From: Oceanospirillaceae bacterium
Lineage (GTDB): Bacteria > Pseudomonadota > Gammaproteobacteria > Pseudomonadales > Balneatricaceae
NCBI GenBank assembly: GCA_029938085.1
Contig: JAPYOS010000002.1
Span: 186,001 to 250,000, forward strand
Direction of reading: 5' to 3'
DNA: 64,000 nt
Below the pieces are notes generated by a model. It was given only the letters and a program-made list of their open reading frames with translations, did not search any database and had not been told where the DNA came from. Positions within the stretch are counted from its first letter, which is position 1. The number at the start of each line of letters is the position of its first letter. The translations under genes were made by a program, and so were the position numbers. Shown piece by piece: positions 29,214-39,312 of this stretch.

Positions 29214-30266
29214 ATGTCGTCTATGATACCGCAAAGCACAGGCCAAGTTGAACCGTTAAGCTTGATAAAGCATATTCAACACAGCGATGACTGGCGTACA
29301 CAGTTGCGTAACGCATACCGCAGCCCCGCGCAGTTACTTGCAGCACTGGACTTTGACAAGCAACAAATCCTGGCCATGACCGCCCATGACCAAGGGTTTA
29401 ACACCCTGGTGCCGCACGCCTTTGTACAAAAAATGTCCAAGCAAGACGCCAACGACCCATTATTACTACAGGTGTTACCCCAAGCTGCAGAAGCCATAGC
29501 CCACCCCGACTTTAATACCGACCCACTAAAAGAGGCCAGCTTTAACCCTCAGCCAGGTGTGGTACATAAATATAAAGGCCGTGCGTTATTAATTACCGCC
29601 GGCCACTGCGCGATCAACTGCCGCTATTGTTTTCGCCGCCATTACCCTTACGGCGAGCAACGTCGGGCACGCAGTGAATGGCAACAAAGTTTGAATTATA
29701 TCCAGCAACAAACCGATATTGAGGAAGTTATTCTCAGTGGTGGCGACCCACTGGCACTCACCGATGGCCAACTGTTTGAGATCATCACCGCCATCGAAGC
29801 CATTGCTCACGTCAAACGGTTACGCATCCACAGCCGGTTGCCTATAGTTTTGCCCGCCAGAATCACCCCAGACCTGTGCAAGCGGCTAGCAAATTCAAGA
29901 TTAGATTGCGTTATGGTAGTCCACGCCAACCATGCCAACGAACTCGACGAAGACGTGGCTCAAGCGTGTAACTCATTGCGCCAACACGGTGTGCTGCTAC
30001 TTAACCAAAGTGTGTTACTTGCGCAGGTGAATGACTCACTAGCAGCCCTAAAGGGGCTGAGTGAGCGCTTGTTTGAACTCGGCATTTTGCCCTACTACCT
30101 ACACTTGCCAGACCATGTGGAGGGCACCACCCACTTTTTCGTGAGCCTAGAGCGCGGCCAACACTTGGTGGCGCAAATGCAGGCCACTATGTCGGGCTAT
30201 TTAGTACCTAAATTAGCCCGCGAAGAGCCCGGCAACAGCAGTAAAACCGTGTACGCTAGCCATTAA
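29214..30266 (+). CDS. epmB: EF-P beta-lysylation protein EpmB (lysine 2,3-aminomutase)
   Basis: A radical-SAM enzyme of about 350 residues with the cluster motif CAINCRYCFRRHYPYG (CxxxCxxC) and the PLP-binding region near EVILSGGDPLAL. It converts lysine to (R)-beta-lysine for EpmA. I use the ATG at 29214; a TTG nine bases upstream and an ATG at 29223 are alternatives. Only about 32 bases separate it from divergent efp, so the promoters overlap. Its 3' end overlaps serB by four bases. Confidence 0.95.
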   Translation: MSSMIPQSTGQVEPLSLIKHIQHSDDWRTQLRNAYRSPAQLLAALDFDKQQILAMTAHDQGFNTLVPHAFVQKMSKQDANDPLLLQVLPQAAEAIAHPDFNTDPLKEASFNPQPGVVHKYKGRALLITAGHCAINCRYCFRRHYPYGEQRRARSEWQQSLNYIQQQTDIEEVILSGGDPLALTDGQLFEIITAIEAIAHVKRLRIHSRLPIVLPARITPDLCKRLANSRLDCVMVVHANHANELDEDVAQACNSLRQHGVLLLNQSVLLAQVNDSLAALKGLSERLFELGILPYYLHLPDHVEGTTHFFVSLERGQHLVAQMQATMSGYLVPKLAREEPGNSSKTVYASH

Positions 30267-31147
30267 ACAAGGCAGCTCAATACATCTAAACCAAAGTGGC
30301 TAATTTGCTGAGGGGCTTGTTGCTTAACTAATGGTTTAGCGTGGAATGCCACACCTAAACCCGCAGTATTGAGCATCGGCAAATCGTTAGCACCATCACC
30401 CACGGCAAGGCACTGGTCAATAGACAAGCCTAACTCTGCTCTGAGTTGCTCTAGCAGGGCTACCTTTTTGTTTGCATCAACAATGGGCACACTAATTTGG
30501 CCAGTGAGCTTGCCATTAATCTGTTCCAGTGGGTTGGAAAAAGCTTGCTGCATGTCTAAGTGTTGGGCAAGACGGTCAGCAAAGTAGCTAAAGCCACCCG
30601 ACAATATAGCGCAGTAAATGCCGTTGGCTTGTAGTTGCTGCATGAGTTTTTCGGCACCGGGCATCAGCTCAATGTTGCGGTAAATAGCATCCAACTGGGT
30701 GGTATCAAAACCTTTCAACAAGGCTAAACGTTGCTCAAAGCTCTGCTCAAAGTCAATTTCCCCCGCCATGGCACTGGCAGTAATCGCGGCCACTTTGGGG
30801 CCAATACCTGCCACATAGGCCAGTTCGTCCATCACTTCTGCCTGAATCAGAGTGGAGTCCATATCAAACACGGCCAACTTAATCGGGGCGATAGGCGTGT
30901 TTGACGTTTGCCACGTGTAATCCAGTTCACCTTGATCGCGTATTGGGTTTAACAATGTACTCACGCTGTGCTTTAGCACATCAGTAGCACTGTGTTCGCT
31001 TTGCCAGTTCCATTGATGCACTATGGTCTGGCCCATTTGCGTTACCTCACGCATGGTCAAGTTAATCGCTTGCGGGCGCAAAAGGGTCTCTATGGTGGCA
31101 ACCGTTTGCAGCGCATCTTGTTGAAACAGGGTAAAACGATGAAACAT
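30263..31147 (-). CDS. serB: phosphoserine phosphatase
   Basis: A 294-residue HAD enzyme that completes serine synthesis. Motif I is FDMDSTLIQAEVMDELA, motif II SGGFSYFAD, motif III/IV VGDGANDLPML. The first 95 residues are an N-terminal regulatory region. It is divergent from the AhpA/YtjB-like gene, the same pairing as in E. coli and Pseudomonas. Confidence 0.96.
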   Translation of the reverse strand: MFHRFTLFQQDALQTVATIETLLRPQAINLTMREVTQMGQTIVHQWNWQSEHSATDVLKHSVSTLLNPIRDQGELDYTWQTSNTPIAPIKLAVFDMDSTLIQAEVMDELAYVAGIGPKVAAITASAMAGEIDFEQSFEQRLALLKGFDTTQLDAIYRNIELMPGAEKLMQQLQANGIYCAILSGGFSYFADRLAQHLDMQQAFSNPLEQINGKLTGQISVPIVDANKKVALLEQLRAELGLSIDQCLAVGDGANDLPMLNTAGLGVAFHAKPLVKQQAPQQISHFGLDVLSCLV

Positions 31148-31241
31148 ATAATCTACTCCAAAGACGGGCTTAGCATTTTAGCATTTGTAGGTTAGAATGG
31201 ACTGCTTTTTTCTTGTTTGACACCGTACCGAATCACACCCA

Positions 31242-32822
31242 ATGCCCAATAAAATTCTTTCGTTTCGACACTTAATGCAATCTCGCCTAACGTTAGTGCA
31301 GAAGACCGTGTGTCTGCTAATTGCCGTATTCCTACTCGTGGGCGCATCATTGGGGCTGATGACTTACCAACACATCAACCAAGTGGCGGGCCAACAAAAT
31401 ACCTTTTTTGCCCAACAAATGGGGCAGCAGTTAGCCAATTTAAGCGCGCCACTGATCATAAAACAAGACTACATTAGCCTTAATGTGACCTTGGCAGAAC
31501 TGCGCGAGCAAGGTGCCATTATCGGTGCTGCCGTATACGACGCCGAAGACCAAATGCTGGCTAAAACCGGGTACTTAAATGACATCGACCACCTGGTGCT
31601 GCCCATTCGTTTAAACGAAGCCACCATTGGCAGTTTGCACTTACGCCAAGCCGATTTAAACCTTTACCCAAGCTTGGCTCAACTGAGCCAATTGTTATGG
31701 CCTACGGTAGGCCTCACATTTTTGGCCTGTATCATCCTCGGTTGGTGGTTTGGTGCCAAACTAGTACAACCCTTACGCCGTCTGCACGAAGCCCAGGATC
31801 AATTGCTTGAATACGGTAAAGCGCCACCTCTAGATGACTCCAGACTCGATGAATGGGGCATTATTAACTTGGGCTTTAACTCAATTAACGAAGAACGCTT
31901 GTTACATGCGAAAACGGATTATCAATACGAGCTCGACATGCCAGCGGGCAAAGGCTTAACCGCGCCGGAAGCACCAGACCACCAGCCCGAGCTAGAGGCT
32001 CCTGGCCAACAAGAAGCCTTTAACCATGAGCTACATGACTTAGCCCGAGAGCTCTCGGGCGAGCCTTCCCTTGGCGACTTAAGCGATCCTCTGTTTGCCC
32101 CTAAGCTCGAACAGAGCCCACCGGCCACAGACACCAAGCTACCTATTTTTACCATGGACGACTTGCGCCAGAGCCACAATTCAGAGCCATTACGAGCCAC
32201 ACCGGTGGCGTTAGAAGATGAACCCGCAGCAACGCCTGTCGTTACACCCTTGGTGACTGCAGAAGAAGAGCCGCTGGTGAGCTTGCTCTATATCAACGTC
32301 AACACCCGTGATCAAGGCCCCATGGAAGCGGCAGAGAAGCATCTACTACTCAAGGCCTACCAACGTTTGGTGGATCAGGTGTGTGCCATCTACGGTGGCA
32401 CCATAGAAACAGAAGACAACCACGACGTATTGGTGACTTTCGATAAACCCCACGAACACATGACACACTGCGTTAACGCTTTGTGCGCGGCTCAGTTTTT
32501 CTTTGGTTTGTACAAAGCGTTTAATGAACAGCGGGCCAGCAACAACAAATCTAGTTTAAACATTCAGATTGTTGTGCATACCGGCACCTTAGATGATGTG
32601 AGCCAGCTTACCGAACAAGCGGCGCAACTGTCGCGCCGCGAAAGGCAAAATCACATGGTGATTAGCCGTCATGTGGCTTACCACCCTGAGCTACAACAAC
32701 GGGTACTACAAGCCGACAACTGTGTGGCATTAGCCAGCGGCGCCTTTAGTCTGAGCCGCTTAAGCAGCGACTACCAAGACTTGTTGGATATGCAGATTAC
32801 CCATTTTAGCCAAACGCTTTAA
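31242..32822 (+). CDS. AhpA/YtjB-like membrane protein with C-terminal cyclase-like domain
   Basis: A 526-residue inner-membrane protein. Two membrane segments (about 20-40 and 148-170) enclose a small periplasmic domain, and a HAMP-like stretch (about 172-215) follows. This part matches the Smp/YtjB (AhpA) family next to serB. An acidic, Pro-rich linker (about 225-340) leads to a C-terminal domain (about 345-520) with the outline of a class III nucleotide cyclase ([26 protein letters not shown]). The metal-binding positions look replaced (YINVN, NHD for the usual D and GD), so it is probably inactive and sensory. Confidence 0.8.
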   Translation: MPNKILSFRHLMQSRLTLVQKTVCLLIAVFLLVGASLGLMTYQHINQVAGQQNTFFAQQMGQQLANLSAPLIIKQDYISLNVTLAELREQGAIIGAAVYDAEDQMLAKTGYLNDIDHLVLPIRLNEATIGSLHLRQADLNLYPSLAQLSQLLWPTVGLTFLACIILGWWFGAKLVQPLRRLHEAQDQLLEYGKAPPLDDSRLDEWGIINLGFNSINEERLLHAKTDYQYELDMPAGKGLTAPEAPDHQPELEAPGQQEAFNHELHDLARELSGEPSLGDLSDPLFAPKLEQSPPATDTKLPIFTMDDLRQSHNSEPLRATPVALEDEPAATPVVTPLVTAEEEPLVSLLYINVNTRDQGPMEAAEKHLLLKAYQRLVDQVCAIYGGTIETEDNHDVLVTFDKPHEHMTHCVNALCAAQFFFGLYKAFNEQRASNNKSSLNIQIVVHTGTLDDVSQLTEQAAQLSRRERQNHMVISRHVAYHPELQQRVLQADNCVALASGAFSLSRLSSDYQDLLDMQITHFSQTL

Positions 32823-32831
32823 GCGTTTGGC
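32809..32831. terminator. palindrome across both stop codons of convergent ahpA-like and parC genes
   Basis: GCCAAACGC-tttaa-GCGTTTGGC forms a nine-base-pair hairpin whose centre contains the overlapping stop codons of both genes (TAA at 32820-32822, parC stop complement at 32819-32821). No T-run follows on either side, so it may stabilise 3' ends more than terminate on its own. Confidence 0.5.
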
Positions 32832-35107
32832 GTGGGTTCCTCGGCTACATTTAGCACCAACCCTTCCACTTCTAGACTATCTACCTTTTGGAATCCACGG
32901 GGCAGTTTGTTGCCTCTGCGGCCCCGCTCACCTCGATAATGCACAAGATCGGAAGCCTTTAAGCGTAGGTAACGTTTGCCAGAATGAACCAACAATTCAC
33001 TAGCTTCGGTCACCAAGGCGCAAGACACCATGAACTCCTCACGGCTCGCCACGCGGGCTGACGAAATGCTAATAATTTTATTGCCTTTACCACGCGCTAA
33101 CTGAGGCAAATCTTGCAATGGGAATACCAACATACGGCCCTCATTACTCACGGCCACCAACCACGTATCTTCTAGCTGCGTGATATGTTGTGGGGCAATG
33201 ACCTTAGCGCCTTTAGGTACCGACATAGCAGCCTTACCGGCCTTATTTTTGCTTAGCAGGTCTTCAAAAGTAGTAATAAAGCCGTAACCCGCATCGGTGC
33301 TCATCAGTAACAGCTGGTCAGGCTTGGCACACACTGCCGCCGCAAACTGCACGCCACTGGGCGCATTAAAGCGACCGCTCAAGGGTTCGCCCTGACCTCG
33401 CGCAGACGGCAAAGTATGCGCTTCTAAGGCATAGGTGCGGCCACCTTCATCGAGAAAAGCCACACTTTGGTTGCTGCGCCCCAACACCATGAGTAAGAAA
33501 TCATCACCCGACTTATAACTCATGTTTTCTGGGTCGATGTCATGGCCCTTAGCGCCACGCACCCAGCCCTGCTTAGACAAGACTACGGTTACCGGCTCTG
33601 AGGTGAGTAAATCACGCTCAGACAAGGCTTTCGCTTCTTGACGCACCACAATAGGCGAACGACGATCGTCGCCAAAGGCTTCGGCATCGGTGGTCAATTC
33701 ACGTTTAATGAGGGTTTTTAGGCGGGCTTTAGAACCTAACAAAAGCTCTAACTTGTCTCTTTCTGCAGCTAACTCTTCTTGCTCGGCTGCAATTTTATGT
33801 TCTTCCAACTTAGCCAAGTGACGTAACTTTAAGTCTAAAATAGCATCGGCTTGGCGGTCTGACAATGCAAATCGCTGCATTAACACCGGTTTAGGTTTGT
33901 CTTGCTCGCGAATAATAGCGATGATTTCATCGATATTAAGGTAGGCAATCAACAAACCTTCTAACAGGTGCAAGCGCTCTAACACTTTGTCTAAACGGTA
34001 TTGCAAGCGCCGAGTGACCGTGTCCATACGAAATGCCAGCCATTCTTTAAGAATATGACTAAGGCCTTTAACCTGCGGTTTACCGTCCACCCCAATGAGG
34101 TTGAGGTTAACGCGGTAAGTACGTTCTAAATCCGTAGTGGCAAACAAATGGTGCATTAATTGTTCGGTATCAATACGGTTGGAACGCGGCACAATCACTA
34201 AGCGAGTGGGTTTCTCGTGATCCGATTCGTCCCGTAAATCGGCCACCATAGGCAACTTTTTAGCCTGCATTTGGGCCGCAATTTGCTCTAAAATCCGAGC
34301 ACCAGACACCTGATACGGCAAGGCACTAATAACAATGTCGCCATCTTCATGATCAACCACGGCACGCATACGAATGCTGCCACGGCCGGTTTGATACATC
34401 TGCAACATATCACTTTGTGGGCTAATAATTTCCGCTGTGGTGGGCATGTCTGGGCCCTGCACAAACTGCAGCAAATCTTCGGTAGTGGCCGATGGGTTGT
34501 CTAACAAATGAATACAGGCAGACACCACTTCACGCAAGTTATGAGGCGGAATATCGGTAGCCATACCCACCGCAATGCCGGTGGCGCCGTTGAGCAGTAC
34601 GTTAGGTACCCGTGATGGCAGCACCAGCGGCTCTTGTAGAGTACCGTCAAAGTTATTACCCCAATCCACCGTACCTTGGCCTAGTTCGCCTAATAATACG
34701 TCGGCATAAGCGGTGAGCTTGGCTTCGGTATAACGCATGGCGGCGAAGGATTTTGGGTCATCGGCGGAACCCCAGTTGCCTTGACCATCCACCAAGGTAT
34801 AGCGGTAAGAGAAGGTTTGGGCCATATGTACCATGGCCTCATAACACGCACTGTCGCCATGGGGGTGAAACTTACCCAACACGTCACCAATGGTACGCGC
34901 CGACTTTTTGTACTTAGACGTGGTCTTTAAACCCAATTCAGACATGGCATATACAATACGCCGCTGCACGGGTTTAAGACCGTCACCAATGTGGGGCAAG
35001 GCACGGTCCAAAATCACGTACATGGAATAATCTAAATAGGCTTTTTCGGTATATTCTTTGAGGGGGAGACGCTCAACGCCTTCATCGATGGGTATGACAC
35101 CAGACAT
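32819..35107 (-). CDS. parC: DNA topoisomerase IV subunit A
   Basis: A 762-residue type IIA topoisomerase A subunit that decatenates sister chromosomes. From the start at 35107 it reads [31 protein letters not shown]. The [26 protein letters not shown] and active-site [10 protein letters not shown] (Tyr) motifs are intact, and the quinolone-target region [10 protein letters not shown] is the wild-type form (Ser and Glu present). The C-terminal beta-propeller runs from about 490. parE is not in the window. Confidence 0.97.
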   Translation of the reverse strand: MSGVIPIDEGVERLPLKEYTEKAYLDYSMYVILDRALPHIGDGLKPVQRRIVYAMSELGLKTTSKYKKSARTIGDVLGKFHPHGDSACYEAMVHMAQTFSYRYTLVDGQGNWGSADDPKSFAAMRYTEAKLTAYADVLLGELGQGTVDWGNNFDGTLQEPLVLPSRVPNVLLNGATGIAVGMATDIPPHNLREVVSACIHLLDNPSATTEDLLQFVQGPDMPTTAEIISPQSDMLQMYQTGRGSIRMRAVVDHEDGDIVISALPYQVSGARILEQIAAQMQAKKLPMVADLRDESDHEKPTRLVIVPRSNRIDTEQLMHHLFATTDLERTYRVNLNLIGVDGKPQVKGLSHILKEWLAFRMDTVTRRLQYRLDKVLERLHLLEGLLIAYLNIDEIIAIIREQDKPKPVLMQRFALSDRQADAILDLKLRHLAKLEEHKIAAEQEELAAERDKLELLLGSKARLKTLIKRELTTDAEAFGDDRRSPIVVRQEAKALSERDLLTSEPVTVVLSKQGWVRGAKGHDIDPENMSYKSGDDFLLMVLGRSNQSVAFLDEGGRTYALEAHTLPSARGQGEPLSGRFNAPSGVQFAAAVCAKPDQLLLMSTDAGYGFITTFEDLLSKNKAGKAAMSVPKGAKVIAPQHITQLEDTWLVAVSNEGRMLVFPLQDLPQLARGKGNKIISISSARVASREEFMVSCALVTEASELLVHSGKRYLRLKASDLVHYRGERGRRGNKLPRGFQKVDSLEVEGLVLNVAEEPTPNA

Positions 35108-35471
35108 AAACAGACAAATCCTTATTGAGCTTGCGGGCGGCAAAACAGGCCCTGCTCATGCAACAAATTAGCCTTGAGTATACCGTAAAAAAAGCCCAGG
35201 TGAGAAGACGATGAATATTTGTTGAGTGAATGCGACCTATCGTATCAATGCCGGACATAAGGCAGCGCTTGTGGTTACTTTTTAACCAAAAATAAGTTAC
35301 AATTTAACCACTGAAAACCGCACCCATGATGGACCGCGCTGTTCCAACTTTCGTCACTGCGCAAACCATCAGACCAGCAAGGCAGGGCCGCCAGAGCCTA
35401 CCTTACAATAATTTGTTGAGTCATTGATTTTCATAGTAAAAATTAATTTTAACTTCTCTCGGAAAATGACT

Positions 35472-35855
35472 ATGTCTCAGCATCCAACCCTTACTGAAAT
35501 GGGTATCACTAGCTTCGAAGCTATCAACAAATACACCCTGCGCCAAGAAGGCGATTTTGACATCCTCAAAATCTACTACAAGCGCGAAAAAGGCTCTTTC
35601 TTACCACGCAGCAAAAAGTTCCGCTTTGGTCGTGCTACACGCACTGTCATGGTTGATTCTGGCCGCCAACAGTGGCAAGAAGTGAGCGAAATCTCTCCTT
35701 TCTTGTTACGCGCACTCACCGAGCTAAACAAACTCGCTCACGAAGAAAAGAAAGTGACCGATAGCAAAGAAACTATTGAGCAAGATCTTGTGCACTTAGA
35801 GCGCATCATGACTGAAAAGTTAGCTGAAATTCGCGCCAAGTTAGAGCAGCTATAA
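35472..35855 (+). CDS. DUF3461 family protein
   Basis: A 127-residue acidic protein: MSQHPTLTEMGITSFEAINKY start, basic centre PRSKKFRFGRATRTVMVD, and a C-terminal coiled coil (about 85-127). This matches DUF3461, known from many gammaproteobacteria and of unknown function. I chose 35472 because a GGAA ribosome-binding site lies seven bases upstream; earlier in-frame codons have none. A strong terminator follows. The 364 bases between it and the parC start hold a TGGTTA/TAACCA inverted repeat (35273-35287) and no gene I can support. Confidence 0.86.
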   Translation: MSQHPTLTEMGITSFEAINKYTLRQEGDFDILKIYYKREKGSFLPRSKKFRFGRATRTVMVDSGRQQWQEVSEISPFLLRALTELNKLAHEEKKVTDSKETIEQDLVHLERIMTEKLAEIRAKLEQL

Positions 35856-35878
35856 GCCTCTCTAACCTAAGCCGCACT

Positions 35879-35913
35879 AAAACCGCACTAGCCAAGCTAG
35901 CTGCGGTTTTTTT
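35879..35913. terminator. bidirectional rho-independent terminator
   Basis: AAAACCGCA (35879-35887) pairs with TGCGGTTTT (35902-35910), extended by an inner CTAG/CTAG pairing, and seven T residues follow on the plus strand with four A residues on the other side. It separates the DUF3461 gene from the convergent hexR operon and overlaps the end of the small lipoprotein gene. Confidence 0.85.
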
Positions 35914-36100
35914 ATAGCGGAATATCATCCACCGCGTCAGCCACTGTTTCAATACTTTCATCCAGCGCATTGCCCACCACGGGAACTACCGACACCACGG
36001 CACCCACCACCCTCATGGGCACTGTGACCACTTTGGTTAACACACAGCCGCTTACGCTTATGGCCAACACCATAACTACAATCCATCGTGTAACATTCAT
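35912..36100 (-). CDS. small lipoprotein downstream of hexR (DUF6726-like)
   Basis: A 62-residue precursor with a short hydrophobic signal and the lipobox VSGC (Cys19), then a hydrophobic CVLTKVVTVPMRVVGAVVSVVPVVGNALDE segment and an acidic tail. It resembles small lipoproteins annotated DUF6726; that name is from memory. Its ATG overlaps the hexR stop (ATGA), so translation is coupled. Function unknown; the mature chain could itself insert in a membrane. Confidence 0.72.
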   Translation of the reverse strand: MNVTRWIVVMVLAISVSGCVLTKVVTVPMRVVGAVVSVVPVVGNALDESIETVADAVDDIPL

Positions 36101-36966
36101 ACTTCATCCTCTGCTAGCGCTACGCGCGTACCTTTAAGGCTCTGTTTAATGGTTTTTAAATGATGATGGAAATCTTCGCCGCGGCGTAAGATAACGCCAG
36201 TGGCCAGCACATCCAATAAGGTAAGTTGAATCAAGCGCGATTGCATCGGCATATACACATCAGTGTCTTCTGGCGCATCAACACCTAACACTAGCGTGGC
36301 CTCTTGCGCCAATGGCGAATCAACGGCTGTAATAGCCACCACTACTGCTCCCGCTGCACGGCCAATACGGGCCACTTCTACCATCTCTTTAGTACGGCCG
36401 GTAAACGACAAGAGCACTAACACATCGCCACGCTTACAGGCCGATGCCATCATGCGCATCATCAACGAATCGTTATGCGCCACCACCGGAATATTAAAAC
36501 GAAAGAATTTGTGCAGTGCATCTTGAGCTACAGCACCAGACGCACCCATACCACAAAAACAAATTTGCTGAGCCTGACTTAAGTAATCAACGGCACGCTG
36601 CACCACATTACTGTCCACTTGCTGCCTAGCGGCATCCAAACTGGCAATGGAGCTGGTAAAAATCTTATCGGTGTACTGTGCTGCAGTATCATTTTGGCCC
36701 ACACTTTGACTCACATAGGGCGTACCACTGGCCATACTTTGTGCCAGCTCCAGCTTGAAATCTGGATAACCTTTAAGTCCAAAGCTACGGCACATGCGAT
36801 TTACTGTGGGTTCACTCACTTGTGCCAAGCCCGCTAAGGCGGCAATACTCATGCGGGTAGCCGCGCGTGGGTCGGCCACAATCACCTGCGCCACTTTACG
36901 TTCCGAACGATTAAGCTGATCTTGCTGCTGCACCAGCTGCTGAAGCAAGTTATTATTAGACGTCAT
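36097..36966 (-). CDS. hexR: RpiR-family regulator HexR
   Basis: A 289-residue repressor: RpiR-type helix-turn-helix (about 20-75, AALAGLAQVSEPTVNRMCRSFG) and a SIS sugar-phosphate domain (about 120-260, CFCGMGASGAVAQDALHKF). HexR senses KDPG and controls zwf, edd, eda and gap genes in Pseudomonas and Shewanella. It is divergent from zwf across 125 bases containing a motif that also occurs upstream of edd/gap. Confidence 0.94.
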   Translation of the reverse strand: MTSNNNLLQQLVQQQDQLNRSERKVAQVIVADPRAATRMSIAALAGLAQVSEPTVNRMCRSFGLKGYPDFKLELAQSMASGTPYVSQSVGQNDTAAQYTDKIFTSSIASLDAARQQVDSNVVQRAVDYLSQAQQICFCGMGASGAVAQDALHKFFRFNIPVVAHNDSLMMRMMASACKRGDVLVLLSFTGRTKEMVEVARIGRAAGAVVVAITAVDSPLAQEATLVLGVDAPEDTDVYMPMQSRLIQLTLLDVLATGVILRRGEDFHHHLKTIKQSLKGTRVALAEDEV

Positions 36967-36999
36967 AGATAGGATTCTTTAATAAAGTTGCATAATATA

Positions 37000-37015
37000 T
37001 GTAATATTACCAACA
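37000..37015. promoter_or_regulatory. candidate HexR operator in the hexR/zwf gap
   Basis: The 16-mer TGTAATATTACCAACA differs by one base from the 16-mer at 57252-57267 in the edd/gap gap. It contains the perfect palindrome GTAATATTAC and lies 34 bases before the hexR start. HexR regulation of both promoters is known in related bacteria; the site assignment is inferred. Confidence 0.55.
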
Positions 37016-37017
37016 TT

Positions 37018-37045
37018 TTGTCATTATTGGTGACTTTTGTGTAAT
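37018..37045 (+). promoter_or_regulatory. probable zwf promoter
   Basis: TTGTCA (37018-37023) and TGTAAT (37040-37045) are spaced by 16 bases, each one mismatch from the sigma70 consensus. The predicted start site is about 40 bases before the zwf ATG, next to the candidate HexR box. Confidence 0.45.
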
Positions 37046-37091
37046 TTTAAAGGTATTATTACCTCTTGAGCAGAGACGAACTAGGTTTTCC

Positions 37092-38612
37092 ATGTCAGGC
37101 ACCCAATCCACAACGCATCACCAAACGTTAAGCAAGCATACCTTAAGCCACAGCTTAGTTCTATTTGGTGCTCTAGGTGATTTGTCACTACGTAAGCTAA
37201 TGCCAGCCCTATATCAGCTAGAAGCCGCCAAACTACTGAGCGACGAACTTCGCATTATGGCAGTGGCCCGCACCGCGTTAGACGACCCAGAACTACGGCA
37301 ACGTATTGCACAAACGTTAACCCAATACGTGAGTGAAGATCAACTAGATCACGCCACCGTAAGCCGGTTTTTACAACGGCTGAGCTACTGTCAGGTTGAC
37401 CTTACCCAAGCACAAGACTATCAAGCGTTAGCCCAAAAACTAGCCACATGGCATCCCAAAATAAGTTTCTATTTGGCCACACCGCCCAGTCTGTACGGGC
37501 AAATATGCGACCACCTCCATAGCGCTGGCGCCATCACCGATCAGTGCCGCATGGTGGTGGAAAAACCAATCGGCCATGACCTTGCCTCGTCGGTTGTTAT
37601 CAATGACAAGCTCGGCCAATACTTTGATGAGCAACAAATCTTTCGTATCGACCATTATTTAGGCAAAGAAACCGTTCAAAACCTCATCGCCTTGCGTTTT
37701 GCTAACCCACTATTTGAAAGCCAGTGGAATCATAAGCACATTGCTTATGTTGAAATTAGTGTTGCCGAAGACGTTGGCATCGAAGGCCGCTGGGGGTATT
37801 TCGACCAAGCCGGACAAATGCGCGACATGGTGCAAAACCACCTATTACAATTGCTATGCATGGTGGCTATGGACCCACCATCACAACTCAACGCCAATAG
37901 CATTCGTGACGAAAAGGTAAAAGTATTACGGGCGCTAAAACCCCTACCGCAAAACCAAGTCGACAAACACCTTGTGCTCGGCCAGTATGCCGACGGCCAA
38001 CATCAAAACCAAGCTGCGCCGGGTTATCTTAACGAAGCCGATGCCAACACGAGCAGCAATACCGAAACCTTTATCGCCCTACGTGCAGAAATTGCCAATT
38101 GGCGCTGGACCGGCACCCCATTTTACTTGCGCACGGGCAAACGGATGGCCGAAAAGGTCACCGAGATCATCATTCACTACAAACCAAACAGCCACTTTAT
38201 CTTTGACCAACAGCAAGCTGCTATTGCTCAAAACAAACTGGTGATTCGTTTACAGCCATACGAAAGCATTTCTTTACAGGTGCTCACTAAAGAACAGGGC
38301 ATCGACAAAAGCATGCAATTGCGGCGCGACCCACTGCATTTAGACTTTGCCCAAACCCAATCGCAAGCTCGTATCCCAGATGCATACGAACGCTTGTTGC
38401 TCGAAGCATTAAAAGGCAACCAAAGCCTGTTCGTTAGGCGTGACGAAGTCGAATTAGCATGGCAATGGTGTGATCAAATTAGGCTAGCATGGCAAGCACA
38501 AGATGTGACTTTAGATCTCTACGCCGCCGGCAGCAACGGCCCAACACAGGCTTGCGATATGATCGAATCCTATGGCCATAATTGGTATGAGCACTGCAAT
38601 GACACAGCCTAA
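37092..38612 (+). CDS. zwf: glucose-6-phosphate 1-dehydrogenase
   Basis: A 506-residue enzyme that oxidises glucose-6-P to 6-phosphogluconolactone. The Rossmann motif is FGALGDLSLRKLMPALYQL, and the catalytic RIDHYLGKE motif is intact; FYLRTGKRM is also typical. It feeds the Entner-Doudoroff and pentose-phosphate routes. First gene of zwf-pgl-eda, with the next start overlapping its 3' end by 14 bases. Confidence 0.97.
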   Translation: MSGTQSTTHHQTLSKHTLSHSLVLFGALGDLSLRKLMPALYQLEAAKLLSDELRIMAVARTALDDPELRQRIAQTLTQYVSEDQLDHATVSRFLQRLSYCQVDLTQAQDYQALAQKLATWHPKISFYLATPPSLYGQICDHLHSAGAITDQCRMVVEKPIGHDLASSVVINDKLGQYFDEQQIFRIDHYLGKETVQNLIALRFANPLFESQWNHKHIAYVEISVAEDVGIEGRWGYFDQAGQMRDMVQNHLLQLLCMVAMDPPSQLNANSIRDEKVKVLRALKPLPQNQVDKHLVLGQYADGQHQNQAAPGYLNEADANTSSNTETFIALRAEIANWRWTGTPFYLRTGKRMAEKVTEIIIHYKPNSHFIFDQQQAAIAQNKLVIRLQPYESISLQVLTKEQGIDKSMQLRRDPLHLDFAQTQSQARIPDAYERLLLEALKGNQSLFVRRDEVELAWQWCDQIRLAWQAQDVTLDLYAAGSNGPTQACDMIESYGHNWYEHCNDTA

Positions 38613-39312
38613 ACCAACCACCTTACCCTCACACAACCATTGGTTAGCCGCCAGCAGCCACGAGGAACTTGCAGCCTCCTTGGCCTCGGCCGTGGCGGCA
38701 CAGTTGCGACAAGCCCTTGCGGCCCAATCCAGAGCCAGCTTGGCGGTTTCTGGCGGACGCACACCCACGGCCATGCTCCAGCAACTCAGCCAACAAACAC
38801 TGGACTGGCACCGAGTAGACGTAACCTTGGCTGACGAACGCTGGGTAGACGAGCAACATAGCGCCAGTAATGCTGCCTTGGTAAAAACCTGGCTATTAAA
38901 AAACAACGCTGAAGACGCGACTTTCTACCCGCTATTTAATGGGGCGAATAGCGCAACATTGGGACAAACCCATTGCCAGCAACAACTCCAACACATGCAT
39001 TGGCCACTTGACGTGCTCGTGCTGGGCATGGGTGACGACGGTCATACCGCCTCATTATTCCCTTTGTGCCCAGCCCTTCCGCAAGCATTATCCACCCAGG
39101 ACTTATGCATCGCCACCCAAGCGCCGGTAGACCCGACTCAACGAATGAGTTTATCCGCCAACGCACTGATGCAGGCCCAACATATCCATTTACATATAGA
39201 AGGCGCAGCAAAGCTACAGGTATTGGAACAAGCCACTGCCCTACAAGATCGCAATCAAATGCCAATCTACACCTTTATTCAGCAAACCCTCAACATCCAC
39301 TGGTGCCCTTAA
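38599..39312 (+). CDS. pgl: 6-phosphogluconolactonase
   Basis: A DevB-type lactonase of 237 residues: LAVSGGRTPTAMLQQLS, VTLADERWVDEQHSASNAALV and VLVLGMGDDGHTASLFP are the conserved segments. It hydrolyses 6-phosphogluconolactone. The ATG at 38599 is the most likely start; another in frame is at 38587. The gene ends directly against the eda ATG. Confidence 0.94.
   Translation: MTQPKPTTLPSHNHWLAASSHEELAASLASAVAAQLRQALAAQSRASLAVSGGRTPTAMLQQLSQQTLDWHRVDVTLADERWVDEQHSASNAALVKTWLLKNNAEDATFYPLFNGANSATLGQTHCQQQLQHMHWPLDVLVLGMGDDGHTASLFPLCPALPQALSTQDLCIATQAPVDPTQRMSLSANALMQAQHIHLHIEGAAKLQVLEQATALQDRNQMPIYTFIQQTLNIHWCP

Noticed and set aside
35144-35471. Possible small gene or RNA between parC and the DUF3461 gene
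   Set aside because: Only an inverted repeat and A/T-rich promoter-like sequence are visible; there is no convincing frame, terminator or known RNA fold.
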